From NCBI RefSeq assembly GCF_003730015.1, contig NZ_RJTU01000018.1, positions 1 to 64,000 on the forward strand: a DNA stretch of 64,000 bases. Direction: 5' to 3'. A program made the position numbers and the translations under genes. The stretch is from Epilithonimonas hominis (lineage in GTDB: Bacteria > Bacteroidota > Bacteroidia > Flavobacteriales > Weeksellaceae). Under the pieces are notes generated by a model. The model saw only the letters and a list, made by a program, of their open reading frames with translations, ran no database searches and was not told the DNA's origin. Numbering within the stretch: position 1 is the stretch's first letter; the number at the start of each line of letters is the position of its first letter. This document shows positions 24,900 through 34,476 of the stretch, piece after piece.

Positions 24900-25793
24900 A
24901 TGAAAAATTTTATACTCCAACTGGCAATACTTCTATTGCCTGCTTACTCGTTTGCACAAAATAATTCTGTTTCAAAAATCTATAAAAACACGCTTCCTAA
25001 AATCAATATTTCCAAGGACGTGAATCTCCATTTCCGAAGTCCTGAACCGGTGCAGTTCGTGGATTTAAGCACTAACAAACTGATTGGGGATTTGCCTGCC
25101 GAAAATGTGGTCAGAATCAAAATTCAACAAATTGAAGAAGAGAAACATTTTGTAAACGACAGCCTTAGAAAAACTTTGGAAATCCCGATTATATTCAATG
25201 AAAATCAGGAACTAGGCGTAGTTACGATTGTAGGACAATCTTTTATGGCGCAATATCAGCTGATTTATTCTGAGAATGAACAAAACGGCAATATCATCAG
25301 TAATATTGAAATTCTTCCACAAGATATGCAAGCTTTGGAATTTCCCGATTTCAATATGTCCAATGTTGAATTAAGGAAATATGCGATGGAACTTATCAGC
25401 AAGAAAGAAGACCGGAAAATCCGCACAAACAAAGATTTGGGGCTGGTTTCACAGCTGAATAGTGTCTACACTTTCGGAGATTACGTATTTCTCGATATAA
25501 GCTTTAAGAATAAAACCAATCTATCATATGATATTGACAAGCTGAAATTCTCCATCGATGACAAGAAGATTTATAAAGCAACGAATGTTCAGTTCATAGA
25601 CATTGAGCCTGTTTTCCGTTTGTATGATTTAAAAAGATTCAAAAAATCCTACCGGAATATTTTTGTCTTCAAAAAATTTACTTTTCCTAATAACAAGGTT
25701 CTGAACATCCGGCTTATTGAAAATCAGATCAGCGGACGAACCATCAATCTGGAAGTGAAATATTCCGATATCCTGGAAGCTGATACATTTTAA
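24900..25793 (+). CDS. traN: TraN, DUF4138 (VirB9-like)
   Basis: The 297-residue secreted protein (signal peptide to about SFAQN) has the DUF4138 pattern: LHFRSPEPVQFVDLS near the start and a C-terminal beta-sandwich with YDIDKLKFSIDDKKIYKATNVQ. It would form the outer-membrane part of the channel together with TraM. It follows traM by 3 bp and ends before a 118-bp gap containing hairpins. Confidence 0.85.
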   Translation: MKNFILQLAILLLPAYSFAQNNSVSKIYKNTLPKINISKDVNLHFRSPEPVQFVDLSTNKLIGDLPAENVVRIKIQQIEEEKHFVNDSLRKTLEIPIIFNENQELGVVTIVGQSFMAQYQLIYSENEQNGNIISNIEILPQDMQALEFPDFNMSNVELRKYAMELISKKEDRKIRTNKDLGLVSQLNSVYTFGDYVFLDISFKNKTNLSYDIDKLKFSIDDKKIYKATNVQFIDIEPVFRLYDLKRFKKSYRNIFVFKKFTFPNNKVLNIRLIENQISGRTINLEVKYSDILEADTF

Positions 25794-25845
25794 CAGTCAT
25801 CGACTGTCTATTACTCAGGAACACATTTTCATCATAATTCTCCAC

Positions 25846-25890
25846 AGCAAGTAAAGTCCGGTTTTTTAAATCGGACTCTCTTGCTGTTTT
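25846..25890 (+). terminator. Hairpin between traN and the coupling protein gene
   Basis: A two-part stem (agcaag...cttgct outside, gtccg...cggac inside) is followed by a T-rich run. A smaller hairpin (acagtc/gactgt, 25793-25807) directly follows the traN stop. These may terminate or attenuate transcription between secretion and coupling genes. Confidence 0.5.
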
Positions 25891-25911
25891 TCTAAATCTA
25901 AAAAACCATCT

Positions 25912-27909
25912 ATGCAGGAAAGCAAAGAACAACAAAAGATTTACGGTTTCTTTCAAAAAGCGATCTATATGTTGGTGTTAACAGAATGTACGATTCTATT
26001 TTTCGGCGGAACCGCCATTCCCATTCTCCCGAAACTTCTGAAATCCTTCGCCAAAATGCCGTTTCTGTTTCCACCACTCAATGCGAAGTTTGCAGAAATA
26101 GTATTGATTATCCTGATTGCCATTGGAACCAAGCCGAAGAAAAATCAGAACATCAACATTACGAAATCCATCATTATACCGATTGTTTCGGGTCTGCTAA
26201 TGATGTTCGGTTCGTTGATGTTTATCGAAGATACCTTCAGAAAAGAGGCAATGCTTTTGGCTCCGCATTTTAATATTTATCAGGGAATTTATGCGCTTTT
26301 ATCCTTTCTCGGTGTATTGATTACGCTTCTCGGAGCAGACAATATCAGCAAGATTATGAAACATAAACTCGGTAAAGACCGATGGAACATTGAAGAGGAA
26401 AGCTTTGACCAAAATAAAGAGCTTGTCAATAGCGACTTCTCCATCAATATTCCGTATTTATTTTACTACAACAAGCGAATGAATAAGGGTTGGATAAACA
26501 TCAATCCTTTTCGGGGAACGATTGTCATCGGGACACCGGGAAGCGGAAAATCATTCGGAGTTATTAATCCTGCCATCCGACAGCTGATTCAGAAAGGATT
26601 TTGTCTTTGTATTTATGATTACAAATTTCCAGACTTGGGAAAAATAGCCTATTATCATTATTTGTTAAAAAAGCAGAACGAAAAGGACTACAACTATGAT
26701 TTTGTAGTCATCAACCTCAATGAAGTCGAAAAATCCAAACGGGTCAATCCTTTGCGAAAAGAATATCTGTCCACATTGGCTGAAGCTCAGGAAATGGCAG
26801 AAGCAATGGTTTCATCGTTGCAAAAAGGTGGCGGTTCCGGAGGCGGAAGCGACCAGTTTTTTACTCAATCTGCAATCAATTTTCTGGCTTCCTGTATTGC
26901 ATTTCTTGCAAAATATGAGAACGGGAAATTTTCCACACTTCCGCATTTGCTGTCTTTTGTGAACCGAAGCTATGATGAGATTTTTGATACGCTATTTACC
27001 AACATTGAATTGCATTCTTTGCTTTCAACCTTCAAATCGGCGTATGACAACAAGGCTTTTGACCAGTTGGAAGGACAGATCGGAACCTTGAAAATCTTCC
27101 TGTCAAGACTGGCAACCAAGGAAAGTTTTTGGGTGTTTTCCGGAGACGAAGTGAATCTGAAAATTTCCAATCCCGAAAACCCGACCATTGTGGTTTTGGC
27201 TTCCGACCCGAATACGCAGGATATTAATTCAGCTTTGTATTCAACGGTTCTGAATCGATTGTTAAAGCAAATCAATTCCAAAGGAAATCTTCCAAGTGGA
27301 ATTATTGCAGATGAACTTCCCACGATTTACATCCATAAAATCGACAATCTGATTGCCACTGCAAGAAGTAATAAAGTGGCTGTTCTTTTGGGATTACAGG
27401 AAATTCCGCAGTTCAAACAGTTTTATAAAAAAGAGGTTGCCGATACGATTACAGCGATAATCGGAAATATTCTCAGCGGAAGTGCCCGTGATAAAAGTAC
27501 ACTCGATTGGCTTGAAAAAGTTTTCGGGAAAGTGAAGCAAAAATCACAATCTATGTCCATCAATAATAATCAGACAACGATTTCCATTCAGGAAAAAATG
27601 GACAATCTGATTCCTGCCGGAAAAATTGCAGGATTGAAAACCGGAGAAATGGTTGGAATTATTGCCCAAGACGAAAATAACGAAACGGAAGAATACAAAA
27701 CTTCTGCAATTCATGGAAAAATAAACCTCGATATGGAAGCCATCCAATTGGAAGAACAAAATTATGTAGAGCTCCCTGTTTATTACAGTTTCCAAGATGA
27801 ATCAGGAACCGACAATAAAAATCAGGTTCTGATGTCCAATTTCCTGCGAATCAACCGTGAAGTAGAACTTATCGTAAAAGAATTCCGGCACAGTGTGCCC
27901 TCCACTTAA
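25912..27909 (+). CDS. Type IV coupling protein (VirD4/TraG type)
   Basis: The 665-residue protein has four N-terminal membrane segments (roughly 15-145), then an ATPase: Walker A GTPGSGKS around residues 208-215 and a Walker B region near IIADELPTIYI. A Gly/Ser run (KGGGSGGGSDQ, about residue 305) forms a flexible loop. Coupling proteins bring the relaxase-DNA complex to the secretion channel. Calling it VirD4-like is firm; local names (MobC, TraG) vary among Bacteroidota elements, so no symbol is given. Confidence 0.88.
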   Translation: MQESKEQQKIYGFFQKAIYMLVLTECTILFFGGTAIPILPKLLKSFAKMPFLFPPLNAKFAEIVLIILIAIGTKPKKNQNINITKSIIIPIVSGLLMMFGSLMFIEDTFRKEAMLLAPHFNIYQGIYALLSFLGVLITLLGADNISKIMKHKLGKDRWNIEEESFDQNKELVNSDFSINIPYLFYYNKRMNKGWININPFRGTIVIGTPGSGKSFGVINPAIRQLIQKGFCLCIYDYKFPDLGKIAYYHYLLKKQNEKDYNYDFVVINLNEVEKSKRVNPLRKEYLSTLAEAQEMAEAMVSSLQKGGGSGGGSDQFFTQSAINFLASCIAFLAKYENGKFSTLPHLLSFVNRSYDEIFDTLFTNIELHSLLSTFKSAYDNKAFDQLEGQIGTLKIFLSRLATKESFWVFSGDEVNLKISNPENPTIVVLASDPNTQDINSALYSTVLNRLLKQINSKGNLPSGIIADELPTIYIHKIDNLIATARSNKVAVLLGLQEIPQFKQFYKKEVADTITAIIGNILSGSARDKSTLDWLEKVFGKVKQKSQSMSINNNQTTISIQEKMDNLIPAGKIAGLKTGEMVGIIAQDENNETEEYKTSAIHGKINLDMEAIQLEEQNYVELPVYYSFQDESGTDNKNQVLMSNFLRINREVELIVKEFRHSVPST

Positions 27910-27924
27910 TTTAAAATTCAAAAA

Positions 27925-28791
27925 ATGAAAAAAGCCATTCTAATTCTTCCTCTGTTTTTGTTCTCCAAATATTTTTCGCAGTTCAATACGGTCTCTTATG
28001 GGAGCAGGCTGAACAGCATCAAAGTTCCCCAATTCGCAGAAAATCATTTCAGCGGAAATTTTCTCTCTTATCACATTGAGGGAAACAGTAAACGGAAAAG
28101 AGAACTTAAAACACAGGAAACTCCGAAAGAAGCTGAAGAAAATAAATCTTCAGAGCAAGAAAAAGAAGTTCCCAAAGAAAAAGAAAAAATAAAGTCCAAA
28201 TCATCTTCAAAAATGGATGAACCCAAAAACAATGAAAATAGCATTGCCTCAGATTTAGAAGAGGATTTCCCTTTAGATGAAATTGAAGATTTACCCGATA
28301 AGAAAGTTCGTTACAAACGATTGAGTCTAATTACGAACAGCAACAACGAGTTTACAGAAAAACAAATTGTTTTTATGCCACTCAAAAGAATGCTGATTAC
28401 CTCCAATTATGGCAACCGTTTTCATCCTGTGGACAGAGTGAATAAGTTTCACGCAGGAATTGACCTTCGAGCAAACAGCGATTATGTGTATGCGGTTTTG
28501 GACGGCATTGTCAGCGAAGCCGATTACAGTGGCGGTGCAGGAAACTACATCAAAGTCCGGCACAAGGATTTTGAAACAGTTTATATGCATCTTACCCGAA
28601 GTTTTTACTCGGAAGGCGACTTGATTTATGCCGGAGATATTATCGCTCTAAGCGGAAATACGGGGAAAAGTACTGCTCCACATTTGCATTTCGCCGTAAA
28701 GGAGAACGGAAGATACATCAATCCTATTCAGTTTTTAAATGATTTAATACAAACCAACAACGCTTTAGCAGATTATAACAATGGAAAATAA
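27925..28791 (+). CDS. M23 family peptidoglycan endopeptidase
   Basis: The 288-residue protein has a signal peptide, a long Lys/Glu-rich linker (residues 45-120), and an M23 (LytM) peptidase domain. The zinc motifs are visible as NKFHAGIDLRA (His and Asp) and APHLHFAV (HxH), with VYMHL between them. It would open the cell wall locally for the conjugation pore. It lies 15 bp after the coupling protein and overlaps the next gene by 11 bp. Confidence 0.88.
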   Translation: MKKAILILPLFLFSKYFSQFNTVSYGSRLNSIKVPQFAENHFSGNFLSYHIEGNSKRKRELKTQETPKEAEENKSSEQEKEVPKEKEKIKSKSSSKMDEPKNNENSIASDLEEDFPLDEIEDLPDKKVRYKRLSLITNSNNEFTEKQIVFMPLKRMLITSNYGNRFHPVDRVNKFHAGIDLRANSDYVYAVLDGIVSEADYSGGAGNYIKVRHKDFETVYMHLTRSFYSEGDLIYAGDIIALSGNTGKSTAPHLHFAVKENGRYINPIQFLNDLIQTNNALADYNNGK

Positions 28792-29962
28792 TACCAACTT
28801 ACTTACCGATGAATTGAAGAAATTCGGGATTATGACCGAAAACAATTCCTTCTCCCAAAAACTTTCTGACAATGAAATCCAAAACTTTCTGAAAGGAGGA
28901 ATTCTCATCGCAGAAAACGAAGAAAACCGACTGACGTTCAACATCAAGGATGACCAGTTGAATGTGAATGCCTACACCAAAGACATTATCAATCATAAAG
29001 ATTTGTCTTCAGCAGAATTGTTTGAGATTTCTTCAAAAAGCACGAACCTGTACAAGGTAATGGCAGATTATGGAACGATTACCCACATCGGAAAAGGTCA
29101 TTTCAACCATAATCTGGACAATGAGAAGACAAGCTTTCTCGAAATTGAAAATGAGCGAGGCAAGACTTTGTTTTTTGGGAATAAATTAGATGAAGTTCTC
29201 AAAGATTTTAAAGTCGGAGACAAAATCCAAATCAACCAAACGGGAATCGAAAAATCGACATTCCAAACTAAAATTGATGGAGAAGCAAAAGACATCACCA
29301 AGTATGACAATCTATTTTTGATTCGTGCTTTTGAAGAAAAGAATAAACAGCTTCAGTCCAAACTTTTTGAATTGGATTCTAAGGAAAAGACCATCAAAGA
29401 TTTGGATACCACTCATTACGAGCTGCAAACCGTCAATGGAAAAACGCTTTCTGAAAAACAACTACAGCAACTTCGTAAAGGAAAAGAAGTGAAACTGGAT
29501 GATGAAACAGTGATTCAACTCAGTCCGAAAGCGGATAATGATAAAAAATTATCGGCTTCTGTAAAAGCACTTTTGATTACTTCTATAATGATTGATGGCG
29601 GAATTACTTTTATGCTCATCAAAGGAATTCAGAAGCTTGCAAAAATGCAGGAAGAAAATAAAAAACAGGTGGAAAGTCAAAAGTATCTTTTGGAACTTCA
29701 AAAACTGAAAGGTTTTCTGCAATCCAAAGCGGAACAATATCCGGATAACAAAAAGATTATTTCCGATCTCAATGTTGTGAGTAAAGAAATTTCCAATGTA
29801 CAAGCCAAAAATCCAGAACATCAAAGACAGGAAAAGAATGATGATTCTGTTCGCCTGAAAGTGAATGACCGAGATACCTACGAAGATGCCAATCGAAAAA
29901 AGGAAGAAGAAATTATTGAAGAGGAAAAATCACAATTACCGGCTTTTAAAAGAGGACGATAA
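28781..29962 (+). CDS. DUF4099-like protein with a membrane segment
   Basis: The 393-residue protein begins with LLTDELKKFGIM ... LSDNEIQNFLKGG, which resembles the N-terminus of DUF4099 proteins common on Bacteroidota mobile elements. A hydrophobic segment (about residues 264-282, ALLITSIMIDGGITFMLIKG) is followed by a coiled coil and a very charged tail. Function is unknown; proteins of this kind travel with conjugation modules. It overlaps the M23 gene by 11 bp. Confidence 0.6.
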   Translation: MENNTNLLTDELKKFGIMTENNSFSQKLSDNEIQNFLKGGILIAENEENRLTFNIKDDQLNVNAYTKDIINHKDLSSAELFEISSKSTNLYKVMADYGTITHIGKGHFNHNLDNEKTSFLEIENERGKTLFFGNKLDEVLKDFKVGDKIQINQTGIEKSTFQTKIDGEAKDITKYDNLFLIRAFEEKNKQLQSKLFELDSKEKTIKDLDTTHYELQTVNGKTLSEKQLQQLRKGKEVKLDDETVIQLSPKADNDKKLSASVKALLITSIMIDGGITFMLIKGIQKLAKMQEENKKQVESQKYLLELQKLKGFLQSKAEQYPDNKKIISDLNVVSKEISNVQAKNPEHQRQEKNDDSVRLKVNDRDTYEDANRKKEEEIIEEEKSQLPAFKRGR

Positions 29963-29981
29963 ATTTTTTTAAAGTCTTAAA

Positions 29982-30590
29982 ATGCAACTGGAATTAGATA
30001 CCATCGACCTTTTCGGCGGAACAATCAGCGGCAACGGAAATCTTTATTTCAAAGGCAAAATCAAAAATTCGTGGAGCATTTTATATAAGGATTTAACGAA
30101 TGTGGAAACAACGGATTTTTTCCTCATTATCAAGCCTTTTGATGATGCAATGGTCCATCAGCTTTACTTTTTTAGAAATCTGAAGGAAGCGATGCTTTTA
30201 TTTCAAATTAAAAATAAAAGTTACTTTAAAAATGCCCGGATTGTAATCGCCGGGATGAAAAGCATTCCGTTTGTGAAGACCTTTCTTCAGCAAAAATTTA
30301 CTGAAAATAAAACGCTTCTTCCAAGATTGAATTTCTTTCACTCTCCTGGAAATTTTGATTTGGTGGCTTTGTATCTTGAACTTTTGGATAAGGGAATTTC
30401 GTATCAAACAATTCAGATAGAAAGAAAAATCGAGCTTAATATTCAATACAAAAATATTGATATTCAGTTAAGTCATCATCAAATCAGCAAAAGCAAAATC
30501 TGTTTTTTGCTTGGAATCAATGACCGGAAATTCAGCGTTAGAAATCATTTTTTATCCTCTCAAATCATCAATCAAAACCTTTATTGGTAA
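29982..30590 (+). CDS. Hypothetical protein of the transfer region
   Basis: The 202-residue soluble protein shows no signal peptide, membrane segment or known motif. It is rich in Phe, Ile and Lys; the C-terminal part (LSHHQISKSKICFLLGINDRKFSVRNHFL) could be helical. It lies 19 bp after the previous gene in the same direction and is likely part of the operon. Confidence 0.55.
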   Translation: MQLELDTIDLFGGTISGNGNLYFKGKIKNSWSILYKDLTNVETTDFFLIIKPFDDAMVHQLYFFRNLKEAMLLFQIKNKSYFKNARIVIAGMKSIPFVKTFLQQKFTENKTLLPRLNFFHSPGNFDLVALYLELLDKGISYQTIQIERKIELNIQYKNIDIQLSHHQISKSKICFLLGINDRKFSVRNHFLSSQIINQNLYW

Positions 30591-30616
30591 ACCTTTAATT
30601 TATAAATCAAATCATT

Positions 30617-31708
30617 ATGGAAAACAACATCTTTGAAACCAAAAAAGCCGATTTAAAGGTAAAAATCGAGCTTCCGAAACAGGAAAAACCTTTTTTTGAG
30701 AAAATGTCCACACCGAATAATCTTGTCACCCAAATTCAGAAAGCGGGACAAAAACTGGACGAAAAAGAAAGCCTGAAAGTGAGCATCAACGGGACTTCCA
30801 TCGACATCTTGAAAGAGAAGACCGAAAAAGGAAACGTTCTGGAAACCGTGCAATCGGAATACGAAAAAGCTCAAAAAACCGTCAGTAATCAGAAGGAAAC
30901 TACTGAAACTAAGGAAAATCAACAAAATCAGAATGCGCAAAATGAAACCAATAATGTCCATAAAGAGGATAAAAACTTTATCGCTCTGAAAGACCAAATC
31001 AAATATCTTGGGATGGGAGAAGATTTATTAATGCAAAAAGAACTTTCTGAAAAATTAAACTCCAAAGAAAAAGAATTTACAATCACTATTTCTTCAGACA
31101 AAGCTTCTTTCAAGAGCAATGAAGTGAATTTTAAACTGAATTTTCAGCGTTCTGCCAACAATGATTCTGTCTATCTTAACACATTTCAGGCAAACCTGAA
31201 AAACGAAAACAAAGGGACTGAATTATCCCATACTTTCTCTGCAAAAGGGAATTTCACGGCAAAGGAAGCCATCAATCTGCTGGAAGGACGAGCGGTGAAA
31301 ACGGAAATTTTCAATCAGAAAAACAATCAGAATGAGGAAGCTTTTGTGAAACTAAAACTGAACGAAGAGAAAAACGAAAAAGGGAATTTCAAACTGCAGG
31401 TTTTCAACAAGAATTACGGAATTGATGTGGCAAAAATTATGGAAAAATCAAATCTTATTTTCGACAACGAAAAGCATAAAGAAATCACCCAAAAGTCGCT
31501 TGAAAAGGGAAATATTGTCTCCGTAAAATTCTCCGACCAAAGCAATAAAATAACGGAAGGCAAAGCGATTCTGAACCCGCAATACAAAATGCTGAATCTC
31601 TACGACAATAAAATGAAAAGGATGAATTCCAACGAACAGGCTTTCCGAAAAGACCATTCTGAAACCAACGAAGTGAAAAACCAGCAGAACTATTCCCGAA
31701 AAATGTAA
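30617..31708 (+). CDS. Lys/Glu/Asn-rich hypothetical protein of the transfer region
   Basis: The 363-residue protein is highly charged and rich in Asn and Gln. Its middle is of low complexity (KETTETKENQQNQNAQNETNN, about residues 93-113). The second half alternates short beta-like segments (FTITISSDKASFKSNEVNFKLNF) and resembles the unnamed proteins that accompany DUF4099/DUF3945 genes on mobile elements. The function is not known. Confidence 0.55.
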   Translation: MENNIFETKKADLKVKIELPKQEKPFFEKMSTPNNLVTQIQKAGQKLDEKESLKVSINGTSIDILKEKTEKGNVLETVQSEYEKAQKTVSNQKETTETKENQQNQNAQNETNNVHKEDKNFIALKDQIKYLGMGEDLLMQKELSEKLNSKEKEFTITISSDKASFKSNEVNFKLNFQRSANNDSVYLNTFQANLKNENKGTELSHTFSAKGNFTAKEAINLLEGRAVKTEIFNQKNNQNEEAFVKLKLNEEKNEKGNFKLQVFNKNYGIDVAKIMEKSNLIFDNEKHKEITQKSLEKGNIVSVKFSDQSNKITEGKAILNPQYKMLNLYDNKMKRMNSNEQAFRKDHSETNEVKNQQNYSRKM

Positions 31709-31715
31709 CTGAATA

Positions 31716-32399
31716 ATGAGAAATTTTATTTGGATTTCGGTGCTTCTGCTTTTTGTTTCGTGTGAAAAAGATAGAAAAATCCGAAGTGAAAAAGGTGGCA
31801 TCGATATTCTGACGAACATTTACTACAATGCTTCTAAAGGTTTGGAAGACCATCAGCAGATTATGATTTCTAAAATCAATTATGAGAATTCAGATATTGT
31901 AGAACTGGTTCCGAATATTCAGATTCCGGAAATGATTGACAGCGTGTATTACATTCGAGATTCTGTTTACTTCAATGCAGGAAATCTGATGGATGCGAAA
32001 TCTCTGGTTTTTAAAGAAAAACAGCAAAATGAAATCCCGAAAGATTTATTTAAAAAGAAGTTTGGAGCTGTTTGGGTGAATATTCCTATTTTTGATTACG
32101 ATAAAAGGAAAAATCTTACTGACACCATTTTGTATGGTAAAAAAGAATTTAGACGTTTCCAAATTGCGACAAAAGAAAATTACAGTATTTTCTATATTGC
32201 CAAAACGGATACGATTTTACCGTATTCTTTGAATCTGATAGCTGACAGAGATTATTCCGGAAGATTGGAACGGATTGACAGTTACGATAAAAAACGTGAT
32301 CTATTTTCTACCGTTATTTTTTTGCCTCGAAAATATTGGGACAAGGAAGCTGCCGAAATTTTTGAGTATAATAAGGAGATTAGCAATTCTAAAAAATGA
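31716..32399 (+). CDS. Lipoprotein at the end of the transfer region
   Basis: The 227-residue protein has a lipoprotein signal (WISVLLLFVSCEK, Cys at about 16). The mature part has no family I recognise; it contains YYIRDSVYFNAGNLMDAKSLVFKEKQQNEIP and ends IFEYNKEISNSKK. As the last gene before a strong terminator it may act in entry exclusion or surface attachment, but that is only suggested by position. Confidence 0.6.
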   Translation: MRNFIWISVLLLFVSCEKDRKIRSEKGGIDILTNIYYNASKGLEDHQQIMISKINYENSDIVELVPNIQIPEMIDSVYYIRDSVYFNAGNLMDAKSLVFKEKQQNEIPKDLFKKKFGAVWVNIPIFDYDKRKNLTDTILYGKKEFRRFQIATKENYSIFYIAKTDTILPYSLNLIADRDYSGRLERIDSYDKKRDLFSTVIFLPRKYWDKEAAEIFEYNKEISNSKK

Positions 32400-32400
32400 A

Positions 32401-32438
32401 AAAATCCCAAGTGCAAATTTTGCATTTGGGATTTTTTT
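32401..32438. terminator. Terminator of the transfer region
   Basis: aaaatcccaagtgcaaa pairs with tttgcatttgggatttt (one G-T pair) followed by a T run. It ends the plus-strand transfer genes and can also stop the small minus-strand gene at 32457-32633. Confidence 0.8.
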
Positions 32439-32456
32439 ATGTAGAAAATAAACTGC

Positions 32457-32633
32457 CTATGCTTTCCCAGCCTCAACGCTCACTTTTCTAAATTCTTTGA
32501 ACAATTTGCTCAGTTCCAAAGCTGATTTTCTTGCTCTTGTTCCTGCTGCTTTGTTTCCTTTCTCGGACTGCTGTTCTGCTTCTTTGGAGAACGCTTCAAA
32601 CTCCGCATTAATCTTTTCGATTAGTTCTTTCAT
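32457..32633 (-). CDS. Histone H1-like DNA-binding protein
   Basis: This 58-residue gene reads MKELIEKINAEFEAFSKEAE, then GNKAAGTRARKSALELSKLF and KEFRKVSVEAGKA. It matches the short histone H1-like proteins of Bacteroidota: an acidic-helical start and a basic Arg/Lys half. Such proteins bind DNA non-specifically and compact it. It is transcribed opposite to the tra operon and shares the terminator at 32401. Carried on a mobile element, it may coat or silence the incoming DNA. Confidence 0.85.
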   Translation of the reverse strand: MKELIEKINAEFEAFSKEAEQQSEKGNKAAGTRARKSALELSKLFKEFRKVSVEAGKA

Positions 32634-32723
32634 CTGTTTTGTAAATTATAATTTGTTAAAAATGGATTGCAAATATAATTGTTTCCACCATTCTAAATTG
32701 AACTAAGATGTATTTTTTCGACA

Positions 32724-33155
32724 TTAAAATTGCTCTATTATGAATCTTCTGTCCTTTTCTTTAAAAAAAAAAATTCTTCCTGTTGACAAATCGTAAAATT
32801 GGTCATTAAACATTATTCCTGATTTTTCTTTTGAAATGAATAAATCGAAAATGACTTTGGAACTTCTTGTGGAAATAGTTCCATTGACTAGATAAGTGTT
32901 TTTGATTTTCTTGGAAACGTTAAACCAAATATCTAATTCTTCATTTCTATGCTTGTTATTCGTATGAAAGAAAAAAATAAAACTGAATTGCTGTTTTATT
33001 ATTTTTCTTTTTGCAAAAAAATAAGTGTAATATAATTTATCCCCATTTAGAAGTTTTAAATTTCCTTTTTTGTGATTGATGTTCAGTTCTTTTTTTTGAT
33101 TTTTGTCATAATGATAAAATTTTAAGTGTTGGTAATTATGTATGTTATTTGAAAA
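32724..33155 (-). pseudogene. Truncated relative of the 233-aa protein at 36698-37399
   Basis: This minus-strand frame is open for 143 codons but has no start codon near its beginning. By eye it is related to the C-terminal 140 residues of the 233-aa protein at 36698-37399: YLVNGTISTRSSKVIFDLFI against YLATGKIFNGQSEIVFQAFY, then YDLSTGRIFFFKEKDRR against FDLSLGKLILIKSINDG. The N-terminus with the hydrophobic signal is missing. It directly follows the HlyD gene (16 bp). It is best read as the remnant of a duplicated cassette; an unusual start cannot be excluded. Confidence 0.6.
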
Positions 33156-33171
33156 TTAACTTCACTAAAAA

Positions 33172-34476
33172 TTAAACCTGATAACCCAACAATTTTCTAA
33201 TTTGGTAGAAAAATCTTTCTATTAGCCTTAAATCCTGAGTTACGATTTCAGCATTCCCTTTCAGCTCTTTGTCGAAAGGAAGTGTTTTGTTGTAGGAAGT
33301 TTTTAAACCTTTCGGAAGAATGACATCTACATAATAATTGCCTTTATCATCAGGCGTGAGCGAGATGTTCTGTACTTTTCCCTGCACAATTCCATATTCT
33401 TGAAAGCGATAATTATCCAACTTTATCAATACCTTTTGCCCGGCTTGCACTTTTCCGGAATTGGCAGACGGAATCTGCATTCTTCCGACTATAAATTCTT
33501 TGTTTTCCGGCAAAACGGACATTACGACATCGCCTGGTTTGACAAATTGGTTTTCTCCCCAGAATTGTTGAAAGCTCACAATGCCGTCCGTAGAAGAAAC
33601 AATGAGATAATTTTGTTCCCATTGTCTCAGCGACCGGCGCAATTGCTCGTACAACTGCAAGGTTTGGGAAGAATAATTGATTTTGTCTTTTTCCGTATTG
33701 ATGGATGTCCCGCTTTTGGTTTTATGAAGATTGGAAATTGATTCCTGCATTTGGGAAAGCGAAATATTGATGTTTTTCAGATTCTGCTCTGCCTGTAGGA
33801 ATTTAATTTTTTCATTTTCCAGCTCCATTGAAGCAATCACGCCTTGATTGAATAATTCCTGCGAACGCTGGAAGTTCTTTCTTGTCAAATCGTATTTGGC
33901 TGCCTCAATATTTCTTTGTTGCAGGAGATTGGAAATCCTTCCTTTATATTCCGAAAGGCTTTGGTCTGCGGCAAGATTTTCGGGAGCATAAGGCTGTAAT
34001 CTTGTAAATAATCTTTCATCCTGAAAGGCTTTGGCGAAGCTGTTGTAATCGCCCTGTATTTCTCCCAACTTCAAATTTGTTGTCGCCTGTAGTGGAAAAG
34101 ACATCATACGGTTATTGGGCAGCGAGTCCATCACTTTTTTTAATTCCAAAACATCCTGATAGTTGGCTGTGGACTGCAATATCATCATCACTTGTCCGGC
34201 AATGACCTTTTGGTGGTCTTTTACTAAAATTTTCTCTATTTTGGAATTGGCTCTTGCTTCCAACTTTTCGGGTGGGTTTTGTGAAGTAACGATAATCGGT
34301 GACGTGATAAACTCTGGGTATTTTATCACATAACTCATCAGTAATACAAGGAGCAAGATGATAAAAATAACGGTATTTCCCCATCGAATCATCCAATTCG
34401 GCGGCTGGCTTAGAATATCCTGAACGCTCTCACTGCGGAATTCTATGTTGTCTAAGATGTCTTTTTTAGTTTCCAA
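33172..34476 (-). CDS. HlyD-family membrane fusion protein of the peptide exporter
   Basis: The 434-residue protein has one N-terminal membrane segment (about residues 32-52), a beta-barrel/lipoyl part with KIEKILVKDHQKVIAGQVMM, a central coiled coil, and a second lipoyl half (SSTDGIVSFQQFWGENQFVKPGDVV). It would connect the ABC exporter (34466-36658), which it overlaps by 11 bp, to the outer membrane. Confidence 0.88.
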   Translation of the reverse strand: METKKDILDNIEFRSESVQDILSQPPNWMIRWGNTVIFIILLLVLLMSYVIKYPEFITSPIIVTSQNPPEKLEARANSKIEKILVKDHQKVIAGQVMMILQSTANYQDVLELKKVMDSLPNNRMMSFPLQATTNLKLGEIQGDYNSFAKAFQDERLFTRLQPYAPENLAADQSLSEYKGRISNLLQQRNIEAAKYDLTRKNFQRSQELFNQGVIASMELENEKIKFLQAEQNLKNINISLSQMQESISNLHKTKSGTSINTEKDKINYSSQTLQLYEQLRRSLRQWEQNYLIVSSTDGIVSFQQFWGENQFVKPGDVVMSVLPENKEFIVGRMQIPSANSGKVQAGQKVLIKLDNYRFQEYGIVQGKVQNISLTPDDKGNYYVDVILPKGLKTSYNKTLPFDKELKGNAEIVTQDLRLIERFFYQIRKLLGYQV

